Shown here piece after piece: positions 34,346-43,259 of a stretch of 64,000 bases of DNA. Source of the stretch: Celeribacter baekdonensis B30 (GTDB lineage: Bacteria > Pseudomonadota > Alphaproteobacteria > Rhodobacterales > Rhodobacteraceae); NCBI RefSeq assembly GCF_000299875.1, contig NZ_AMRK01000001.1:620001-684000 (forward strand). Reading direction: 5' to 3'. The first letter of the stretch is position 1. Every line of letters starts with the position of its first letter. The position numbers and the translations under genes were made by a program. The notes beneath the pieces are model-generated. The model was not told the origin of the DNA. It was given only the letters and a program-made list of their open reading frames with translations, and did no database searches.

Positions 34346-34591
34346 TCACTCTCCGAGTTCTTCCGTGGCCGAAGCCACGACGTCTTCGTCACGCAGACGA
34401 TGTAGATGGGCAATGAAATACCGCATATGCGCGTTGTCTACGGTGCGCTGCGCTTCGGATTTCCAGGCGTTATGCGCGGTTTCGTAATTTGGAAAAATTC
34501 CGACGATGTGAATATCATCGACATTGCGGAAGACCGTTTTTGACGGATCGACAAGCTCGCCGCCGAACACAAGATGAAGTCTTTGAACCAT
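34346..34591 (-). CDS. DUF4170 domain protein
   Basis: An 81-residue soluble protein: QRLHLVFGGELVDPSKTVFR, VDDIHIVGIFPNYETAHNAW and RTVDNAHMRYFIAHLHRL, the pattern of the alphaproteobacterial DUF4170 family. GGAGAGAG lies just before the ATG at 34591. It is 12 bases upstream of the waaA-like gene and probably co-transcribed. Members usually sit beside waaA; the function is unknown. Confidence 0.82.
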   Translation of the reverse strand: MVQRLHLVFGGELVDPSKTVFRNVDDIHIVGIFPNYETAHNAWKSEAQRTVDNAHMRYFIAHLHRLRDEDVVASATEELGE

Positions 34592-34749
34592 GGTCTCTCT
34601 CCGTTTTGCTTGGCCGCACCCTAGCCCAATGGCGGGGAGGGTCAAGCGGCGCAGAAGTATTGCCCAAATCTTAGGCGCGGGATCGCCAATTTGGATATTG
34701 TAGCGGGGCTTCTGTTCCCCTTCTGCGGGCTGGGTGCCATGATGGACGT

Positions 34750-35556
34750 ATGTTGAAAGACCCAAAGATTGCCCCGCGTCTGATCGTGTTTTCCGATCTT
34801 GATGGCACTTTGCTGGATCATGAGAGCTATTCATGGGATCTGGCCCGTCCTGCCTTGGATCAGATGCGCGCTCTGGGGATTCCGCTTGTTTTGGCCAGTT
34901 CCAAAACCGCCGCTGAAATAGCTGACTTGCGTTCTAATCTGGGGTTCGAAGACGCGCCAGCCATTGTCGAAAACGGCGCGGGCGTGTTGGAACCGGGCGG
35001 TGACGCGACAGCGGATCGAAGCGCACATAGTGCGATTTGCGCGGCACTTTCCGATCTCGACCCCGATTTGCGTCGGTGTTTCACGGGCTTTTCCGACTGG
35101 ACAATACACGAACTTGCACAGCAGACGGGCCTGGCTTTGGATCAGGCCAAATCCGCCGCGCGACGACATTTTTCTGAACCGGGGCTCTGGCGGGGAACGC
35201 CGGAGCAGCGCGCCATATTCGAGACAAATCTGGCGCAAAACGGCATCTTTGCCCGGCAAGGTGGGCGGTATCTTACCCTCTCAATGGGGGCGATCAAAGC
35301 CGACCGCATGGCCGAGATTGTGGCGCGGTTTGACCCGAAACCCGTCACCATGGCGTTGGGGGATGCGCCCAATGACGTTGAAATGATCCGTGCCGCGGAT
35401 CACGGCGTTGTCGTGATGAATTCACACGGGCCGGGTCTACCAGCGCTTGAGGGCGAGGCCACGGGTCGGATTACACGGACGGTAGAACCGGGTCCAAAAG
35501 GCTGGAACACTGCGGTGCTGGATCGCATCGCACAGCTCTACACAGAGAGAGGATGA
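34750..35556 (+). CDS. HAD phosphatase of the mannosyl-3-phosphoglycerate phosphatase family
   Basis: A 268-residue HAD hydrolase of the MPGP/YedP type. Motif I is VFSDLDGTLLDHESYSWD with the nucleophile Asp, motif II LASSKT, motif III the lysine of GAIKADRMAE and motif IV LGDAPNDVEMIRAADHGVVV. It removes phosphate from mannosyl- or glucosyl-3-phosphoglycerate. A GT-A glycosyltransferase gene follows by 3 bases, making a two-gene compatible-solute module. The start is 158 bases from the divergent DUF4170 gene. Confidence 0.85.
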   Translation: MLKDPKIAPRLIVFSDLDGTLLDHESYSWDLARPALDQMRALGIPLVLASSKTAAEIADLRSNLGFEDAPAIVENGAGVLEPGGDATADRSAHSAICAALSDLDPDLRRCFTGFSDWTIHELAQQTGLALDQAKSAARRHFSEPGLWRGTPEQRAIFETNLAQNGIFARQGGRYLTLSMGAIKADRMAEIVARFDPKPVTMALGDAPNDVEMIRAADHGVVVMNSHGPGLPALEGEATGRITRTVEPGPKGWNTAVLDRIAQLYTERG

Positions 35557-35559
35557 CAG

Positions 35560-36780
35560 ATGGCTGATTTTCATCAGGGCGGGCGTGTCGCAACGCTTCA
35601 CAATCTCCGGCTGAACACCGCAGAAGACCTCAACCGCGAACTCAATGCGTTTGCCACCTCACGCAAGATCACCCTCATCCTACCGTCCCTGTTTTCTGAA
35701 CTCGAAGGCGACGCGCTTCCCAACATCATCGACGAGCTCAACAAGGTCGATTTCATCCACCGCATCGTGATCGGGTTGGATCGCGCCACCGAAGAGCAAT
35801 ACCGCTACGCCCGCCAGTTCTTTGCCAAACTCAAAGCCGATCATGTGGTGCTGTGGAATGATGGCCCGCGTTTGTCTGCCGTCGATGCGCGGCTTCAGGC
35901 GCTTGATCTCTCCCCGTCCGAACCTGGCAAAGGGCGCAATGTGTGGTTTTGCCTTGGCTACACCATCGCGCGGGCCGACAGTGCCGTGATCGCGGTACAT
36001 GATTGCGATGTTGTGACCTATACGGCGGAAATGTTGGCGCGGCTGGTCTATCCGGTGGTCAATCCGACCTTCCCCTATCAAATGTCCAAGGGTTTCTACC
36101 CGCGTGTTGCCGATGGCAAACTCAATGGTCGCGTCACTCGCCTTTTGGTCACGCCGATGATCCATGCTTTGGCCAAGGTGCTCGGCCCCCGCGAGTATCT
36201 CGATTTCCTCGCCGATTTCCGCTACCCACTGGCGGGCGAATTTGCCATGCGCACGTCTATTTTGCCGGATATGCGTATCCCGTCGGATTGGGGGCTTGAG
36301 ATCGGGCTGTTGTCCGAAGCCTGGCGCAATCTCAGCCCGCGTGCCGTCTGTCAGGTCGAAATCTCCGATCGCTATGATCACAAACATCAGGATCTGAGTG
36401 AAGAGGATGCTCAAAACGGATTGTCGCGGATGTCCGTCGATATTTGCAAGGCGCTTTACCGCAAACTCGCCGCCGATGGCACGGTGTTCTCAGAGGAAAT
36501 CTTTCGCTCGATCAAGGCCACCTATTATCGCGGCGCGCTTGATCTGATCGAGACCTATTTCAACGATGCGCGGATGAACGGGCTGCATGTGGATCGCCAT
36601 ATCGAAGAGAAAGCGGTCGAGCTTTTCGCCAACAACATCATTCATGCAGGCAACGTGTTTCTCGATAATCCAATGGAAACGCCGTTCATCCCGAATTGGT
36701 CGCGTGTCCATGCCGCCGATCCCGACATCATCGCGTCGATGACCCGCGCCGTAGCGGAGGATATGGAAGAGTATAAATAA
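35560..36780 (+). CDS. GT-A glycosyltransferase, probable glucosyl- or mannosyl-3-phosphoglycerate synthase
   Basis: A 406-residue cytoplasmic enzyme. LILPSLFSELEGDALPNIID and FIHRIVIGLDRATEE form the nucleotide-sugar fold; HDCD at 147-150 (AVIAVHDCDVVTY) is the metal-binding motif and PGKGRNVWFCLGY precedes it. A long C-terminal helical domain begins near 200. Beside an MPGP-type phosphatase the likely product is glucosyl- or mannosylglycerate, a solute made under salt or nitrogen stress. The donor (GDP-mannose or a glucose nucleotide) cannot be read from the sequence. Confidence 0.75.
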   Translation: MADFHQGGRVATLHNLRLNTAEDLNRELNAFATSRKITLILPSLFSELEGDALPNIIDELNKVDFIHRIVIGLDRATEEQYRYARQFFAKLKADHVVLWNDGPRLSAVDARLQALDLSPSEPGKGRNVWFCLGYTIARADSAVIAVHDCDVVTYTAEMLARLVYPVVNPTFPYQMSKGFYPRVADGKLNGRVTRLLVTPMIHALAKVLGPREYLDFLADFRYPLAGEFAMRTSILPDMRIPSDWGLEIGLLSEAWRNLSPRAVCQVEISDRYDHKHQDLSEEDAQNGLSRMSVDICKALYRKLAADGTVFSEEIFRSIKATYYRGALDLIETYFNDARMNGLHVDRHIEEKAVELFANNIIHAGNVFLDNPMETPFIPNWSRVHAADPDIIASMTRAVAEDMEEYK

Positions 36781-36790
36781 GGCGTTTCGG

Positions 36791-36815
36791 GACAAACACG
36801 CGAGCCATGTTTGTC
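36791..36815. terminator. stem-loop between convergent genes
   Basis: GACAAACA (36791-36798) and TGTTTGTC (36808-36815) form a perfect 8-base stem with a 9-base loop in the 62-base gap between the convergent glycosyltransferase and phosphatase genes. There is no T-run on either side, so it is only a candidate terminator. Confidence 0.35.
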
Positions 36816-36842
36816 GTGAACCGCTTTAAGCCAAGTTTGGGT

Positions 36843-37622
36843 CTATTTCAGGCGGGAAAGAATGCCATTGGCCAAGGCCGGACAGCCCGCCACAATCCCA
36901 TCGAGTTTCGGCGTAGGTTGATTGAACAGGGGAGTTTTGCCGCGCTGGTCGGTGACTTGCCCGCCAGCCTCGGACACGATCAAACTGCCCGCCGCCACGT
37001 CCCATTCCCATGTGCCTCTGAGTGAAAACATCGCATCATATCGACCCTGTGCCACCAGGGAGAGGCGATAGGCCAAGGAGGGGCGGAATTTGTGAACAAA
37101 CTTTGGTGCGCCGCCGATCCAGTGTTCGTCCCTGAGGTGTTGCCCCGTGGCCAAAACCCGCGCACCGTCCAGATCACAACGCTGGCCCGTGCGCAGAGGT
37201 TCGTCATTGAGCCAAGCACCATCGCCCTTGATCGCGGTGAAAAGACGGTCGCGCAGCGGCAAATAGACCGCCGCGGCAATGACCTCCCCCTCTTCGGCAA
37301 TCGCCAAAGAATGCGCCCAATTGTCATCGCCATGAATGAAACTGCGGGTGCCATCAATCGGATCGACAATGAACACCCGTTCCTTGCCAAGACGTTCCGA
37401 GGTGGTGTCCACCGTTTCCTCGGACAACCAGCCATAGTCGGGGCGCTCAGACAACAGATACTCATGCAACATCCGGTCCACGGCCAAATCGGCCTCGGTC
37501 ACCGGACCTTGCCCGTCGCCCTTGTCCCAAACCTCGGGGTTGGCCTTCCAATAGGGCCGGGCGATCTCTCCCGCATTGCGCGCCGCCTCGATCAAAAGTT
37601 CAAGGTCGTCAATCGCCAGCAA
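36843..37622 (-). CDS. inositol-monophosphatase-family phosphatase (CysQ/SuhB-like)
   Basis: A 259-residue metal-dependent phosphatase. The family motifs are visible: KGDGQGPVTEADLAVD, WLSEET, the metal-binding VDPIDGTRSFIHGDDNWAHS and the second motif GTWEWDVAAGSLIVSEAGG. Substrates in this family include inositol phosphates and 3'-phosphoadenosine 5'-phosphate (CysQ); the sequence does not decide. It overlaps pmbA by 14 bases, so they are co-transcribed. Confidence 0.9.
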   Translation of the reverse strand: MLAIDDLELLIEAARNAGEIARPYWKANPEVWDKGDGQGPVTEADLAVDRMLHEYLLSERPDYGWLSEETVDTTSERLGKERVFIVDPIDGTRSFIHGDDNWAHSLAIAEEGEVIAAAVYLPLRDRLFTAIKGDGAWLNDEPLRTGQRCDLDGARVLATGQHLRDEHWIGGAPKFVHKFRPSLAYRLSLVAQGRYDAMFSLRGTWEWDVAAGSLIVSEAGGQVTDQRGKTPLFNQPTPKLDGIVAGCPALANGILSRLK

Positions 37623-38955
37623 GTGTCATCCCTTCCACCAAAAGCGACGGCACGACGCGGCTCAGATGCAGGCGCGCGTCATTGGCCGGGATCAATGTGC
37701 CCAACATCTCGCGCAGGTTGCCCGCGATGGTGCATTCGTTGACCGGATAGGCAATCTCGCCGTTCTCAACCCAAAACCCACTGGCCCCGCGCGAATAATC
37801 GCCCGTGGTCGGGTTGATCGAAGAACCGATCATATTGGTGACCAAAAGCCCGGTGCCCATGTCGCGGATCAAATCGGCGCGGCTTTGGCTGCCTTGGGTC
37901 AGGGCGATGTTGGAGGGCGATGGCGACGGGACTGAGGACACGCCACGCGCCGCGTTGCCGGTGCTTTCCAAGCCCAGTTTGCGTGCTGTTGCCAAGTCCA
38001 AAATCCAGGACGCCAAGCGCCCGTTTTCCACCAAGGCGCGCTTTTGTGTGGCCAAGCCTTCAGCGTCAAACAGGCGGGAGGCCGAGGTGCGCGCCCGATG
38101 TGGGTCTTCGATCACCGAGAGCGTGGGCGGCAAAACATATTCGCCCATCGCATCGCGTAGCCAGCTTGAGCCGCGTGCCACCGAACTGCCATTGATTGCG
38201 GATAAAAGGTGCCCGATCAGCGAAGCGGCGACGCGTTCGTCATAGAGCACGGGGTAGGCACCGGTTTTCGGTTTGCGCGGTCCCATTCGGTCCAAAGTAC
38301 GCTCTGCCGCAATCCGCCCGATCTCTTCGGGGCTGGGCAGGTCCGCGCCAAAAATCCGACCCTCGCCGCAATAATCGCGTTCCATCCCGGTGCCTGTTCC
38401 GGCAATGGCGACACAGGAAATCATCCGATCCGTGCGGCTATAGCCGCCGCTAAACCCGTTGGTTGCGGCCATATGGATGCGGCGCTTGCCGTAGGCTGCG
38501 GCGGCGGCGTCAATTTGGGTAATGCCCTCGACGGCCAGCGCCGCGGCCTCGGCGCGCAGGGCATCGTCTTTCAATTGTTCGGGATTTGGGTCGTCAGATG
38601 GATCATAAAGCTCCAATGCGGAGGCATCGGTAAGGTCGGTGATTTGCGACGGATCGGCTAGGCCTGCGGTGGGGTCTTCGGGGGCGAGGCGGGCCATTTT
38701 GACCGCCCGTTCTGCCATGGTCACAAGCGTCTCCGGGCGCGTATCAGAGGCTGACACACTGGCCTGACGTCGCCCGATCAACACCCTGAGGCCAATGTCC
38801 ACACCCTCAGATCGTTCCGCATGTTCAAGTGCACCTTGCCGGACATTGATCGACACCGACGTGCCATCAATCGCCATCGCATCGGCGGCGTCCGCGCCTG
38901 CGGCTTTGGCCGCCTGTAAAAGCGCCTGCGTCAGATCGGAAAGGTCTTGGGCCAT
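37609..38955 (-). CDS. pmbA: TldD/PmbA family protein (TldE)
   Basis: A 448-residue protein. The N-terminal half has the substrate-chamber fold (EGVDIGLRVLIGRRQASVSA) and the C-terminal half GRLASWILDLATARKLGLES, with TTGDYSRGASGFWVENGEIA near the end. PmbA (TldE) partners TldD, which holds the metalloprotease motif; together they cleave unfolded peptides and help mature ribosomally made peptides. tldD is not in this window. AAAGGA precedes the ATG at 38955, favoured over an open frame to 39036. Confidence 0.93.
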   Translation of the reverse strand: MAQDLSDLTQALLQAAKAAGADAADAMAIDGTSVSINVRQGALEHAERSEGVDIGLRVLIGRRQASVSASDTRPETLVTMAERAVKMARLAPEDPTAGLADPSQITDLTDASALELYDPSDDPNPEQLKDDALRAEAAALAVEGITQIDAAAAAYGKRRIHMAATNGFSGGYSRTDRMISCVAIAGTGTGMERDYCGEGRIFGADLPSPEEIGRIAAERTLDRMGPRKPKTGAYPVLYDERVAASLIGHLLSAINGSSVARGSSWLRDAMGEYVLPPTLSVIEDPHRARTSASRLFDAEGLATQKRALVENGRLASWILDLATARKLGLESTGNAARGVSSVPSPSPSNIALTQGSQSRADLIRDMGTGLLVTNMIGSSINPTTGDYSRGASGFWVENGEIAYPVNECTIAGNLREMLGTLIPANDARLHLSRVVPSLLVEGMTLAGD

Positions 38956-39020
38956 GGGAGTTCCTTTGCTGTCCCTGCGTTTGTTTTGGCGCGCGGGTCT
39001 GTCGTCTTTATCATGAGTTA

Positions 39021-39049
39021 GGCCGCCCGCACTCAAAGCGCAAGCGGCC
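39021..39049 (-). terminator. candidate stem-loop after the DUF2125 gene
   Basis: GGCCGC and GCGGCC arms lie 17 bases apart within the gap between the DUF2125 gene and pmbA. On the minus strand the hairpin falls 27 bases after the DUF2125 stop, but no clear T-run follows. It is a weak candidate. Confidence 0.3.
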
Positions 39050-39075
39050 CATAGATTACGTCGCCTAAAGATAAC

Positions 39076-40608
39076 TCAGAACGGCAGGGGTTGACCGTTG
39101 GCCAAGATCGCACCGTCTTCCGTCATCTCAAGATCAGAGACCAATTCACCCTCTTTCTCGCCCGGAAGGGTGAACATGCCAAGCATCATCTGCGCCATCG
39201 TGGATTCTTCTTGCGGCAAAATCCCCGAGGCTGTGAGCTTATTGATCAGGTCTGTCACCCCTTTGAGGTTCAGCGACATCGTACCCGCAAATGGTGGCAT
39301 GCCACCGGGCATGGCGGGTTCCTTATCAAGAAATTTGCCAGCCCCAGTGCCCGCAATCGTGGCCCCTGCGAGCGAGAGGAAAATCTCGGGAATTTCGACG
39401 GTGTTGACCGCCATACGCGGGGGGCTGTCCGGCTCCATATTTTCGAGGGCGTTGAAGTCAAACAAATCCATTTTGTTGGTCAAAGTGCCGGCAAAATGTA
39501 GTTTCAGCGTCGCCGGATCATGCGGCAACTGGCCAGTCGGGTCTGCGATCATCCATGCAAGCTCTGGCAGCGCAAGTTCCTCAAGTCCAATTTCAAGTTC
39601 ATAGGCCTGCGGCGCGTCCCCGGCTTTGAGCGGAAACAAAACCCCGGCTGTCATGGAGCCAAGGCCAAATTGAATCTGTTGTCCGGGGATCTGTGCGCCG
39701 GCCACGGACACCAACATGTCTTTTGCGTGTGCCGTGTAGCCAACAGCGCCATCGTTCAAAGCGAAGTTCAACGTGCTTGACCCGCTGGTCGATGTCAGTT
39801 CCATGTCATCGCCCGCCTCCTCGTCCAACACCCGGATCATTGCCGTGCTCGCACCGGACGACAGATCAATGTCCATGGTCGATCCGCCGATTATAGTTGC
39901 AAACGCATCGGCACCTTTTGCGCCGGACAAGGACATTGTGCCAGAACCGCGCAAATCGGTTGCGCTGGTGGCCATTTCGACCGTCGTGCCCTCGGTTTCA
40001 AACGGCTCAAACCCATAGGTCATCCGGGCCGCGGTAAAATCCATATCCGATGACAAAGCATCGCCATTGCGCAGCATGGTGTAGCTCCCAACGATCCCTT
40101 CGATCGACATGTCAACGCTGGGTTGGAGTGTCACGCCTTCCACCACCGCAGGCGCGCTTTTCATCGTCATGGAGCCGCCATCCATGGTATAGCGCATGTC
40201 GTTTTTCACGCCCGACACTTCGGTGACGCCGCCAAAGGTCATGTCGACGCGGGTTTCATAGCCGGGCATGTCCAACATCGGGTTGGCGGGGACGCGGCTG
40301 ATCGAGGTGATTGGCGCGGTGTATTCGATACCGACCTTGCCACCAGACAGCGCCTGAAAGCGGATTTCACGCGCCGTTGAGATCGTTGAGACTGCCCCGG
40401 CCGGGTTGGGGATGTCCATCCCATACACCATGTTGCGCACCACCAAAGTGTCGCCCTCGCGGCTTTCTTCGGCGGTGATGTCCATGCCCATTGCGGCCAT
40501 CATGGATTGGTAATTCTCCCACACCTCTTCGGGCGTGACATCGGCAAATGCTGGGACCCCAATCAAACAGGTCGAGCTGAGAAAAGTTGCAAAAAGTGTG
40601 GAACGCAT
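39076..40608 (-). CDS. DUF2125 exported protein
   Basis: A 510-residue protein with signal MRSTLFATFLSSTCLIGVPA and a long run of beta-rich repeats (KVGIEYTAPITSISRVPANP, GTMSLSGAKGADAFATIIGG, LNFALNDGAVGYTAHAKDML). Length and content match the DUF2125 family of alphaproteobacteria, thought to be periplasmic or envelope proteins without a known role. AGGAG stands seven bases before the ATG at 40608. It is divergent from an SDR gene. Confidence 0.85.
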   Translation of the reverse strand: MRSTLFATFLSSTCLIGVPAFADVTPEEVWENYQSMMAAMGMDITAEESREGDTLVVRNMVYGMDIPNPAGAVSTISTAREIRFQALSGGKVGIEYTAPITSISRVPANPMLDMPGYETRVDMTFGGVTEVSGVKNDMRYTMDGGSMTMKSAPAVVEGVTLQPSVDMSIEGIVGSYTMLRNGDALSSDMDFTAARMTYGFEPFETEGTTVEMATSATDLRGSGTMSLSGAKGADAFATIIGGSTMDIDLSSGASTAMIRVLDEEAGDDMELTSTSGSSTLNFALNDGAVGYTAHAKDMLVSVAGAQIPGQQIQFGLGSMTAGVLFPLKAGDAPQAYELEIGLEELALPELAWMIADPTGQLPHDPATLKLHFAGTLTNKMDLFDFNALENMEPDSPPRMAVNTVEIPEIFLSLAGATIAGTGAGKFLDKEPAMPGGMPPFAGTMSLNLKGVTDLINKLTASGILPQEESTMAQMMLGMFTLPGEKEGELVSDLEMTEDGAILANGQPLPF

Positions 40609-40720
40609 CAGAAGACTCCTAACAGATGCGCGCACAGTTTCGTGATTTGTCGGCAGGGTCAAGACTGGAACCTTGCGCATCAGCGCCCTAAAGTCGCCCG
40701 CGAACATAGGAGAGCAGGTC

Positions 40721-41476
40721 ATGTTGGATTTAACCGGAAAAATCGCGCTTGTGACAGGCGCGAGCCGCGGCATCGGCGAAGCCACCGCGCGGCTTTTTGC
40801 CGATGCAGGCGCTAAAGTTGCCCTGCTGGCACGCTCAGAGACCGACATTTGTCGCATCGCGGATGAGATCGGAGAGGCGGCCCTCGCCGTGCCTTGCGAT
40901 GTCGCGTCTTATAAGGATGTTGACGCTGCGTTGAACAAGGTCGAGGGCACCCTCGGTCCCGTCGACATTCTGATCAACAACGCGGGGGTGATTGACCCGA
41001 TCGCGCATCTGAGTGAGGCCGATCCAATCGCCTGGGGACAGGTGATCGACATCAATGTCAAAGGCGTGTTTCACATGATGCGCCGCGTTGTCCCGTCGAT
41101 GGTGGCGCGTGGTGGCGGGACGGTTCTGACCATCTCGTCGGGTGCGGCCCATAATCCGGTCGAGGCCTGGAGCGCCTATTGCACCTCCAAAGCCGGTGCG
41201 GCCATGCTCACATCCATGCTCGATCACGAAGAACGCGTTCATGGTATTCGGGCCATGGGCCTGTCGCCCGGCACCGTTGCGACCCAAATGCAGCGGGACA
41301 TTAAAGCCTCGGGTGTGAACCCGGTCAGTCAACTCGACTGGTCGGTCCATATCCCGGCTGATTGGCCCGCGCGTGCTTTGCTTTGGATGTGTGGACCAGA
41401 GGCGGATCTTCACTTGGGACAGGAACTGAGCCTGCGCGATGACGCGTTTCGGCGCATATTAGGATTGATCACATGA
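40721..41476 (+). CDS. short-chain dehydrogenase/reductase
   Basis: A 251-residue SDR: cofactor site VTGASRGIGEATARLF, NNAG in DILINNAGVIDPIAH, and the catalytic Ser and Tyr-x3-Lys in TISSGAAHN and WSAYCTSKAGAA. The residues after the second strand (LLARSETD) suggest NADP use. The substrate is unknown. AGGAG lies before the ATG at 40721. The stop overlaps the enoyl-CoA hydratase start, so both may serve one lipid or acyl-CoA pathway. Confidence 0.92.
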   Translation: MLDLTGKIALVTGASRGIGEATARLFADAGAKVALLARSETDICRIADEIGEAALAVPCDVASYKDVDAALNKVEGTLGPVDILINNAGVIDPIAHLSEADPIAWGQVIDINVKGVFHMMRRVVPSMVARGGGTVLTISSGAAHNPVEAWSAYCTSKAGAAMLTSMLDHEERVHGIRAMGLSPGTVATQMQRDIKASGVNPVSQLDWSVHIPADWPARALLWMCGPEADLHLGQELSLRDDAFRRILGLIT

Positions 41477-42087
41477 TAGACCTGAAGCAAGACGGCGCGT
41501 TTTGGGTTGTGACCCTAAACCGGCCTGAAAAGGCCAATTCTCTCACTTCTGAGATGTTGTCACGTCTGATTAACATTGCCGATGAGGCACAGGGAGCTGC
41601 CAAGGTTTTGGTCCTCACCGGTGCGGGCAAAGTGTTTTCTGCCGGGGCCGATTTGGATGAGGCGCGTGCGGGTCTTGCGACCTCGCCGTTGTGGGAAGAG
41701 TTGTCTGGCCGCATCGCCGCGTTGCCCTGTCTCACCATTGCCGCGTTGAACGGCACACTGGCGGGTGGGGCCTTTGGCATGGCTCTGGCCTGTGACATGC
41801 GAATTGCGGACCCGGCGGCGAAATTCTTTTACCCGGTGATGAAACTGGGCTTTTTGCCACAACCGTCTGATCCAAAACGCTTGGCCAATTTGATTGGGCC
41901 TGCTCGGTCGAAAATGATCCTGATGGCCGGGCAAAAAATCACCTCTGAGGCGGCGCTGTCTTGGGGGCTTGTGGATCGTCTGATCCCCGCCGCCGATCAA
42001 GCTGAGGCCATCGTCGCCCTTTCAGAGGCGGCGCTGGCCGCCACATCTGATCATATCGCAGGTATCAAAGGTTTGATCCCGGCGTGA
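41473..42087 (+). CDS. enoyl-CoA hydratase/isomerase family protein, short form
   Basis: A 204-residue crotonase-fold protein: LNRPEKANSLTSEMLSRLIN, the acyl-CoA oxyanion region GAGKVFSAGADLDEARAG, and ALNGTLAGGAFGMALACDMR with the second oxyanion glycine. Crotonases are usually about 255-260 residues; this one ends after the helix ASEAALAATSDHIAG and lacks the C-terminal trimer helices. The end is followed at once by the next gene (GTGA overlap), so the shortening is not a window artefact. Function as hydratase or isomerase is uncertain. Confidence 0.85.
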   Translation: MIDLKQDGAFWVVTLNRPEKANSLTSEMLSRLINIADEAQGAAKVLVLTGAGKVFSAGADLDEARAGLATSPLWEELSGRIAALPCLTIAALNGTLAGGAFGMALACDMRIADPAAKFFYPVMKLGFLPQPSDPKRLANLIGPARSKMILMAGQKITSEAALSWGLVDRLIPAADQAEAIVALSEAALAATSDHIAGIKGLIPA

Positions 42088-43259
42088 CGACGCACACCCA
42101 AATCGACGCGCTGGTTGTGGGCGCCGGCCCGGCGGGGCTGATGGCCGCAGAGGTGATCTCTGCGGCGGGATTTTCCGTGTGTGTGGCGGAGGCCAAGCCG
42201 TCTCCGGCGCGCAAATTTCTCATGGCAGGGAAATCGGGTCTGAACCTGACCAAAAACGAACCGCTGGCGCCCTTCCTTGCCGCCTATGATCCCATCCCCG
42301 ACAGGCTGCGCGATGCGTTAACTGCGTTCGGACCTGACCAGGTGATCACATGGGCCGAGGGGCTTGGCCAAGAGATGTTCACCGGCTCCTCGGGTCGGGT
42401 GTTCCCGAAGGTGATGAAGGCTTCGCCCCTTTTGCGTGCATGGCTGTCGCGGCTGGATGCTCAGGGCGTCGAGCTGCGTCGAAACTGGCGCATGACCGCC
42501 CTCGGTGATGAGGTGTGCTTTGACACGCCGCAAGGCGCGGAACAGGTCAATGCGAAAGCTGTCGTTTTGGCGCTTGGTGGGGCGAGTTGGGCCAGATTAG
42601 GGTCGAATGGCGCTTGGACGGATTTCGTGTCTCCCTATGTTGCACTGGCTCCTTTCATGGCCTCCAATGTCGGGATTTTGCGCGGTTGGAGCCTGCATAT
42701 GACCCGCTATTTTGGCGCACCACTCAAAGGTGTAAGCCTGACCTCTGGGGAGTATTCGACACGCGGCGAATGCGTAATTTCGGCGCAAGGGCTTGAGGGC
42801 GGCGGCATTTATGCGATCACGCGCGGGTTGCGCGCAGGCGCGCCTTTGCGGATTGATCTCTTGCCGGACTGGTCGGAAGATCGGGTAAAACAGACCCTAA
42901 TCCAGCGCAAAACAAAGGAAACCCTCACCACATTCCTCAAACGCGCCTTCCGCCTTCCGCCAGAAAAGGTTGCTTTGATGATGGAATGCGCCGGGCCAAA
43001 ACCCAGCGATCTTTACGCGGCTCTCAAACATTTTGAGATCACCGACATTCGCCTGCGGTTGATGGACGAGGCGATTTCCACCGCAGGCGGCGTGCGGTTT
43101 GACAGTCTCACCGATGACCTCGCGGCCAAGTCCCGCCCGGACTTGTTTTTCGCGGGCGAGATGTTGGATTGGGATGCGCCAACGGGCGGCTATCTTTTGA
43201 CCGCATGTTTGGCGACGGGCCGCCGCGCGGGGCTTGGTGTGCTCAGAGCTCTTTCATAA
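42084..43259 (+). CDS. FAD-dependent flavoprotein of the TIGR03862 / BaiN-like family
   Basis: A 391-residue flavoprotein starting with the dinucleotide fold [20 protein letters not shown], then [20 protein letters not shown], a signature of the HI0933/BaiN-like group, and the C-terminal [20 protein letters not shown]. The start is a GTG overlapping the preceding stop. The reaction is unknown. Its 3' end overlaps the convergent luciferase-like gene by 17 bases. Confidence 0.88.
   Translation: MTTHTQIDALVVGAGPAGLMAAEVISAAGFSVCVAEAKPSPARKFLMAGKSGLNLTKNEPLAPFLAAYDPIPDRLRDALTAFGPDQVITWAEGLGQEMFTGSSGRVFPKVMKASPLLRAWLSRLDAQGVELRRNWRMTALGDEVCFDTPQGAEQVNAKAVVLALGGASWARLGSNGAWTDFVSPYVALAPFMASNVGILRGWSLHMTRYFGAPLKGVSLTSGEYSTRGECVISAQGLEGGGIYAITRGLRAGAPLRIDLLPDWSEDRVKQTLIQRKTKETLTTFLKRAFRLPPEKVALMMECAGPKPSDLYAALKHFEITDIRLRLMDEAISTAGGVRFDSLTDDLAAKSRPDLFFAGEMLDWDAPTGGYLLTACLATGRRAGLGVLRALS

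Noticed and set aside
35680-36414. Minus-strand open frame (244 codons) inside the glycosyltransferase gene
   Set aside because: Overlaps the GT-A catalytic domain entirely; composition is typical of an antisense shadow.
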